Positions 30,076-33,219 of a stretch of 33,219 nucleotides of DNA are shown one piece after another. Under the pieces are notes generated by a model. That model had not been told where the DNA came from and ran no database searches. It worked only from the letters and a program-made list of their open reading frames with translations. The stretch spans positions 1 through 33,219 of the forward strand of contig DAOUMU010000360.1 of NCBI GenBank assembly GCA_034409055.1, given 5' to 3'. Every line of letters begins with the position of its first letter. The first letter of the stretch is position 1. Source of the DNA: DAOUMU01 sp034409055. Lineage in GTDB: Bacteria; Chloroflexota; Anaerolineae; 4572-78; J111. The position numbers and the translations under genes were made by a program.

Positions 30076-32187
30076 TTGGTCAGAAAAGGTCAGGCAAAAC
30101 ATCTCCTGATACTATTGTTAATTGCCTTTGGACCGTTAGTGATGGGCTTGCTTTTGCCCGTTGAATGGTCTACTCCGGCTGTGGCAGCTCAATCCACCGG
30201 CGATACCCTGCCCACCCGGACCGCTACCCCACGTCCCCAGCCTACCGTTACCGCTACACCCACGCTCATCCCTACGCCTGAGTCTAAAGTATGGGTCGGT
30301 CGTCAGGTGAGCAATACCCTGGGCGTAACCGAGGGAGATGGCTCTATCTTTAGGGTCAAAGTGGAAGGTATCGTGGGAGTGCCTATAGAGCTGCGCAGCG
30401 ACGACGAACTGATTACCGGGGTGTCGGGTAGCAAGCCGGAGTACGGTCCCTACACTGCCGAATTTGCCCCGGTGACTAAAGGAACGTGGCTGGTGAGCGT
30501 CCCCTCGCTGGGGGTGAGTATCCCGGTCGAGGCCGACAATTATAATCTGGCCGTGATAGAGTTTGTCCAGATTCCGGTGAGGGAAGCCACCCGGGTCAAT
30601 ATGCCTACGGCCACCCCGACAGCGTTGCAGGGCCAGGTCTGGGAAGGGCGATTGGTCAGTGAGACGTGGGGTATTGGCGCTCCATTTTCTCGCTTACTGG
30701 TACAGGTAGTGGGCCTCAGCGGTCATCCGGTGCGTCTATCTACGCTGGCTGAAGTCATCAATACGGCCAATACCGGTCAAAAACCGGACGAACTCGGTCC
30801 AGATGTGGTTGAATTTACCGGCTTAACCCCGGCCAAGTACATTATCGAACCCCTGGGTTTGAACAGTCGTTTTGAGGTAGAGTTAAAATCCAACACTGAG
30901 ACACGGGTTGAATTTCATCCGCTGGCCCCGTCACCGACCCCCATCCCGACAAACACGGCTACGCGGATGTTACCCGCCACGGTCACTGATACCCCTGCTC
31001 CGCCGACCGACACCCCAACCTCTACTATTACCCCTACGCCAACCGATACACCCAGTCCGACCATCAGCCCGACGCCGACTCATACCGCCACCCCGTTGCC
31101 CAGCCCCACCTCGGTCACCCATTGGCTGGGAACGGTCGAAGAGCGCAAAGATACCGGTCCTGAGTCGTCCGCGATCGTGGTCAAAGTTTTGGGCATTCAA
31201 GGTTTACCGATCCGCTTGCGGCCCACCGGGGGTGGCATCGACGAGCGGCGCTGTATCACCGGGCAAGGCACGGAGGGGCAGGACGCCTGTGCCATAAAAA
31301 ATCTATCAGCCGGCCAGTATATCGTTGCCCCGGAAGGGTTGGGCCTGAGCTTACCGGTAACCGTTTTTGACCATGAAGAAGTGAGGGTGGTTTTTGATTT
31401 GCAGGTGCTGCCGCCGGGCATTATTGGCTGGCAGGCACGTTTGCACAAAAATACCAACGGTCCCCAAGCAGTGCCCAAATCGGAAGGGACCATTCGGGTG
31501 CGGGTGACCGGTCGGGTTGGTCAGGTGTTGGCTTTACGCTCCAGGCGAGGTACGGAACGATTTTGTGAGGTGGTACCCAATCCGGTTTTGGGCAGTTTAG
31601 TGTGTGAGTTTGGCCAGCTCAGTCCCGGGGTGTATCTGGTTGAGGCCTTGAATACCGGAGCCGGGCAGAGGTTGTTTGTTGATGGGCTGGGGTTGGCCGA
31701 GATAGAGTTTTCGCCCAGTGCTACTTACGCTACCCAGGCTTTGACCCAGTCACCATCAGTTGTGGGACAGGGGGCCCGGCCCAGCGACTTGGTCGTAGCC
31801 ACGGCCACGGCTCCGCCCATACAGGTGAGTGTCGTTCAACCAACCGCCACGGCTACAACCACGCCGACCCCCTCCCCGACACCCGCGTTTGCCTGGCAGG
31901 GCCGGGTGGTAGAAACGGTTGACCGCGTGGCCGGGGCCATCGGCGTGCGGGCGGCCGGGCTAAAAGATCATCCCGTTATTTTGCGCAGCGGTGGCTGGCA
32001 GAGCCCGGTCCAATTAACCGGTACCAAGCCAGAGTTAGGGGAATATGCCACTGAGTTTGGGGGATTGGCTCAAGGGGAGTATATCGTCGAGTTGGTGGAC
32101 CTGGCTGAATTAAAAGTGCGGCTGGGGCCGGATCAGTTTCTGCTGGTGGAATTTCGCTACGATTTTGTCAATCCGCCCGGTAACTAA
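30076..32187 (+). CDS. secreted protein with five repeated beta-rich modules on Thr/Pro-rich linkers (703 aa)
   Basis: I do not recognise a named family. A signal peptide occupies residues 1-38 (hydrophobic LLILLLIAFGPLVMGLLL, likely cut after AVAA). Five copies of a unit of about 95 residues follow, at about 71-164, 187-281, 349-441, 450-546 and 605-696. Each opens with W.GR.V..T or similar, continues with a strand like RVKVEGIVGVPIELRS, a G.KPE.GPY..EF turn, and closes with G.Y.VE...LG....V....L..VEF. Copies 3 and 4 carry cysteine pairs. Thr/Pro-rich linkers (44-70, 283-347, 585-603) resemble glycosylated stalks. The start is TTG 30076, with GAAGGG about 10 bases before; no ATG would keep the signal peptide. 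There is no anchor, so it is probably released or held by the linkers. Confidence 0.75.
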   Translation: MVRKGQAKHLLILLLIAFGPLVMGLLLPVEWSTPAVAAQSTGDTLPTRTATPRPQPTVTATPTLIPTPESKVWVGRQVSNTLGVTEGDGSIFRVKVEGIVGVPIELRSDDELITGVSGSKPEYGPYTAEFAPVTKGTWLVSVPSLGVSIPVEADNYNLAVIEFVQIPVREATRVNMPTATPTALQGQVWEGRLVSETWGIGAPFSRLLVQVVGLSGHPVRLSTLAEVINTANTGQKPDELGPDVVEFTGLTPAKYIIEPLGLNSRFEVELKSNTETRVEFHPLAPSPTPIPTNTATRMLPATVTDTPAPPTDTPTSTITPTPTDTPSPTISPTPTHTATPLPSPTSVTHWLGTVEERKDTGPESSAIVVKVLGIQGLPIRLRPTGGGIDERRCITGQGTEGQDACAIKNLSAGQYIVAPEGLGLSLPVTVFDHEEVRVVFDLQVLPPGIIGWQARLHKNTNGPQAVPKSEGTIRVRVTGRVGQVLALRSRRGTERFCEVVPNPVLGSLVCEFGQLSPGVYLVEALNTGAGQRLFVDGLGLAEIEFSPSATYATQALTQSPSVVGQGARPSDLVVATATAPPIQVSVVQPTATATTTPTPSPTPAFAWQGRVVETVDRVAGAIGVRAAGLKDHPVILRSGGWQSPVQLTGTKPELGEYATEFGGLAQGEYIVELVDLAELKVRLGPDQFLLVEFRYDFVNPPGN

Positions 32188-32192
32188 GAGGA

Positions 32193-32241
32193 CCCCTCTC
32201 CCAAAGCTGGCCTGAACTCTGGTCACAGGTTGGGAGAGGGG
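32193..32241. terminator. hairpin between convergent genes (CCCCTCTCCCAA/TTGGGAGAGGGG)
   Basis: CCCCTCTCCCAA (32193-32204) pairs exactly with TTGGGAGAGGGG (32230-32241) over a 25-base loop. It has no T tract, so it may be an interspersed repeat that also ends both convergent transcripts. Confidence 0.55.
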
Positions 32242-32285
32242 AAGTGAAGGAGGGATTTCAAGCACCCCTGGTGGGGTGCAAACAG

Positions 32286-32684
32286 TTATTCCTCTTCGAC
32301 GCGAACGGCTTCACGGAGTTGGGCTTTCAGGGCCGCAATCTGGTCGGTGATTTCGCGGATTCGGTTGAAGAGCGTCTCGTTGGCTTTGATGCCTTCGTTG
32401 ATCAGGAAGGCAGCGCTCTCGGAGCGGCTCCTGGTCACATCCGCCTCAACCAGCATGTCGAGATAGCTTAAGCTATCGTCGTTAACCCTCACCATGACCA
32501 CATTCGCCCGGTCTTGCAGGGCACTGCCCAGGGCTTTACCCAAATTCTCGACCTGCCTGATGGCCTCATTAATCGTTTTGCTGGCCGAAGCTTTGTGATC
32601 CGTTTTGGTCTCACCGCCTTCTTCAGCTACGGTTTCCACCACAACTTCCTCTGGCCCGTTCCCATTTTCCTTTTTTTCTGCCAT
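32286..32684 (-). CDS. ribbon-helix-helix-like small regulator with coiled-coil tail (132 aa)
   Basis: The middle of the protein reads as a ribbon-helix-helix DNA-binding domain: a strand VVMVRVND (about 62-69), helix A (SLSYLDMLVEADV), the turn TRSRSE and helix B (SAAFLINEGIKANE). The N-terminus (1-35) is acidic and disordered, and the C-terminus (about 100-132) is a Glu/Arg-rich coiled coil (IREITDQIAALKAQLREAV). AAGGAGA lies six bases before the ATG. Its promoter is overlapped by AATTACGT repeats, so self-repression is likely. The strand has the alternating pattern of Arc/MetJ/CopG proteins; a non-DNA role is less likely. No antitoxin partner toxin is adjacent. Confidence 0.7.
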   Translation of the reverse strand: MAEKKENGNGPEEVVVETVAEEGGETKTDHKASASKTINEAIRQVENLGKALGSALQDRANVVMVRVNDDSLSYLDMLVEADVTRSRSESAAFLINEGIKANETLFNRIREITDQIAALKAQLREAVRVEEE

Positions 32685-32718
32685 TTTGTATCTCCTTATC
32701 TCTAAAAGATTGTTATCG

Positions 32719-32768
32719 AATTACGTGTAATTGTAAATTAGTATATCACAAAATTACGTATTTGTCAA
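32719..32768 (-). promoter_or_regulatory. RHH gene promoter with AATTACGT operator repeats
   Basis: On the minus strand TTGACA (32768-32763), 17 bases, TATACT (32745-32740). AATTACGT occurs at 32719-32726, where it forms AATTAC-GT-GTAATT (32719-32732), and again at 32752-32759 in the spacer, 33 bp apart. Confidence 0.7.
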
Positions 32769-32828
32769 TACCTTTTTCAAAGAAAGATGTAATTTTGTTT
32801 CTTATTTATCTTTACATTTCTTGCCAAA

Positions 32829-33161
32829 ATGCCTGGTCAGGCTATGATTACAGGGATGAATCAACCTGTTGGTCACGATGAGAGCAAAACAACTGAAAAA
32901 GCTCCCCTGTCGCTTTGGCCATCGATCCTCCTGCTAATCGTTCTGGCTTTTATAGCCGTGGGGCTGTTTGGAGTACTCATTTATTTGCTGGTCAGAGGGG
33001 CGGAGCAAATAGGCTTGCCTCCCGTGGCCCACGTGGTCATTTTTGTGATAGTTTCGGCTGTCTTTGCCTGGCTGGTAAAACGGATGACGGATATCGTCTC
33101 CGGTATGAGTGACCGCTGGTTTCCTGAAACGGAGAATGATGAATCGCAGGGTAGCAGGTAG
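32829..33161 (+). CDS. small two-helix membrane protein (110 aa)
   Basis: I do not recognise the family. Two hydrophobic helices (about residues 30-56 and 63-83) are joined by the short RGAEQIGLPP loop and followed by a polar tail. The start is uncertain: ATG 32829, 32844 (codon 6) and 32856 (codon 10) are possible and none has a good ribosome site. The last codons and the TAG stop lie inside the minisatellite beginning at 33145, so the C-terminus QGSR is repeat-encoded. It is divergent from the RHH gene and could share its regulatory region. Confidence 0.6.
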   Translation: MPGQAMITGMNQPVGHDESKTTEKAPLSLWPSILLLIVLAFIAVGLFGVLIYLLVRGAEQIGLPPVAHVVIFVIVSAVFAWLVKRMTDIVSGMSDRWFPETENDESQGSR

Positions 33162-33219
33162 CAGGGTGCAGGGTGTAGGGTGGCAAAGTAGCAAGGTAGC
33201 AGAGTAGCAAGGTAGCAGG
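33145..33219. repeat. GCAGGGTA/GCAAGGTA minisatellite, runs off the window
   Basis: Tandem 7-8-base units follow one another: GCAGGGTA, GCAGGTA, GCAGGGT, GCAGGGT, GTAGGGT, then GCAAAGTA, GCAAGGTA, GCAGAGTA, GCAAGGTA, GCAGG. The first units overlap the end of the small membrane protein gene. The array continues past the window edge. Confidence 0.85.

Noticed and set aside
32286..33161. Toxin-antitoxin pair of the RHH protein and the divergent small membrane protein
   Set aside because: The genes are divergent and not an operon, the membrane protein has two long helices unlike known small toxins, and the RHH protein has an unusual long coiled-coil tail.
1..33219. CRISPR arrays, insertion sequences, prophage or tRNA genes
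   Set aside because: No regularly spaced direct repeats of CRISPR size, no transposase or phage genes, and no cloverleaf-like segment was found by reading the intergenic regions.

Overview
The window looks like a chromosomal piece of a free-living bacterium, most likely Chloroflexota (Anaerolineae-like). This is inference from gene content: a polyphosphate glucokinase, an MtrA-like corrinoid protein carrying a DUF4346-type domain, secreted proteins with Thr/Pro-rich stalks, a lipoprotein with paired YF..GHT/GG..FG motifs, multi-GAF cyclase and PAS kinase signalling proteins, and short tandem heptamer-type repeats between genes. No rRNA, tRNA, CRISPR array, prophage or transposase was found. 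Genes are densely packed on both strands, and many promoters match the -35/-10 consensus with 17-bp spacing.

Layout. 1-3.7 kb: a partial CDS end, a GNAT protein, a GAF-GAF class III nucleotide cyclase and a stand-alone response regulator. 3.9-8.5 kb: a MocR-type regulator behind a promoter full of AATTGG repeats, a metallophosphoesterase of the CpdA type, an EamA transporter and a PLP-dependent threonine/serine dehydratase. 8.6-11.2 kb: a cysteine-rich MtrA/DUF4346 protein, a small helical protein and pdxS, closed by a strong bidirectional terminator. 11.2-12.5 kb: dnaN on the minus strand with its own promoter. 12.6-13.7 kb: a secreted protein with a sortase-like LPTSG tail. 13.8-18.1 kb: a minus-strand surface-glycan operon (GNAT, GT2 glycosyltransferase, polyprenyl-phosphate sugar phosphotransferase, methyltransferase with zinc ribbon), with a perfect parS-like palindrome between its last two genes. 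18.4-19.1 kb: a lipoprotein. 19.1-22.6 kb: a minus-strand operon of an ABC-F ATPase, a CoaE-GNAT fusion and a small membrane protein. 22.8-23.1 kb: a gene-less segment with its own promoter and terminator, read here as a structured ncRNA. 23.2-25.6 kb: a LacI-family regulator with an 18-bp inverted repeat across its promoter, a roughly 118-bp palindromic element and a MalK/MsmX-type sugar-importer ATPase. 25.8-29.8 kb: gpmI, then a minus-strand pair of polyphosphate glucokinase and a hybrid REC-PAS-histidine kinase. 30-32.2 kb: a 703-residue secreted protein with five copies of a beta-rich module. 32.3-33.2 kb: a ribbon-helix-helix-like regulator, a small membrane protein and a minisatellite.

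How the genes relate. Glucokinase, gpmI, the importer ATPase and the LacI regulator point to sugar uptake and glycolysis. PdxS, MocR and the dehydratase share pyridoxal phosphate. The cyclase and phosphodiesterase could make and break a cyclic nucleotide. The parS-like site 2.3 kb from dnaN suggests, without proving, that this DNA lies in the origin-proximal part of the chromosome. The best candidates for something new are the MtrA/DUF4346 protein, the ncRNA at 22.85-23.10 kb, the CoaE-GNAT fusion, the five-module secreted protein and the LacI promoter architecture.
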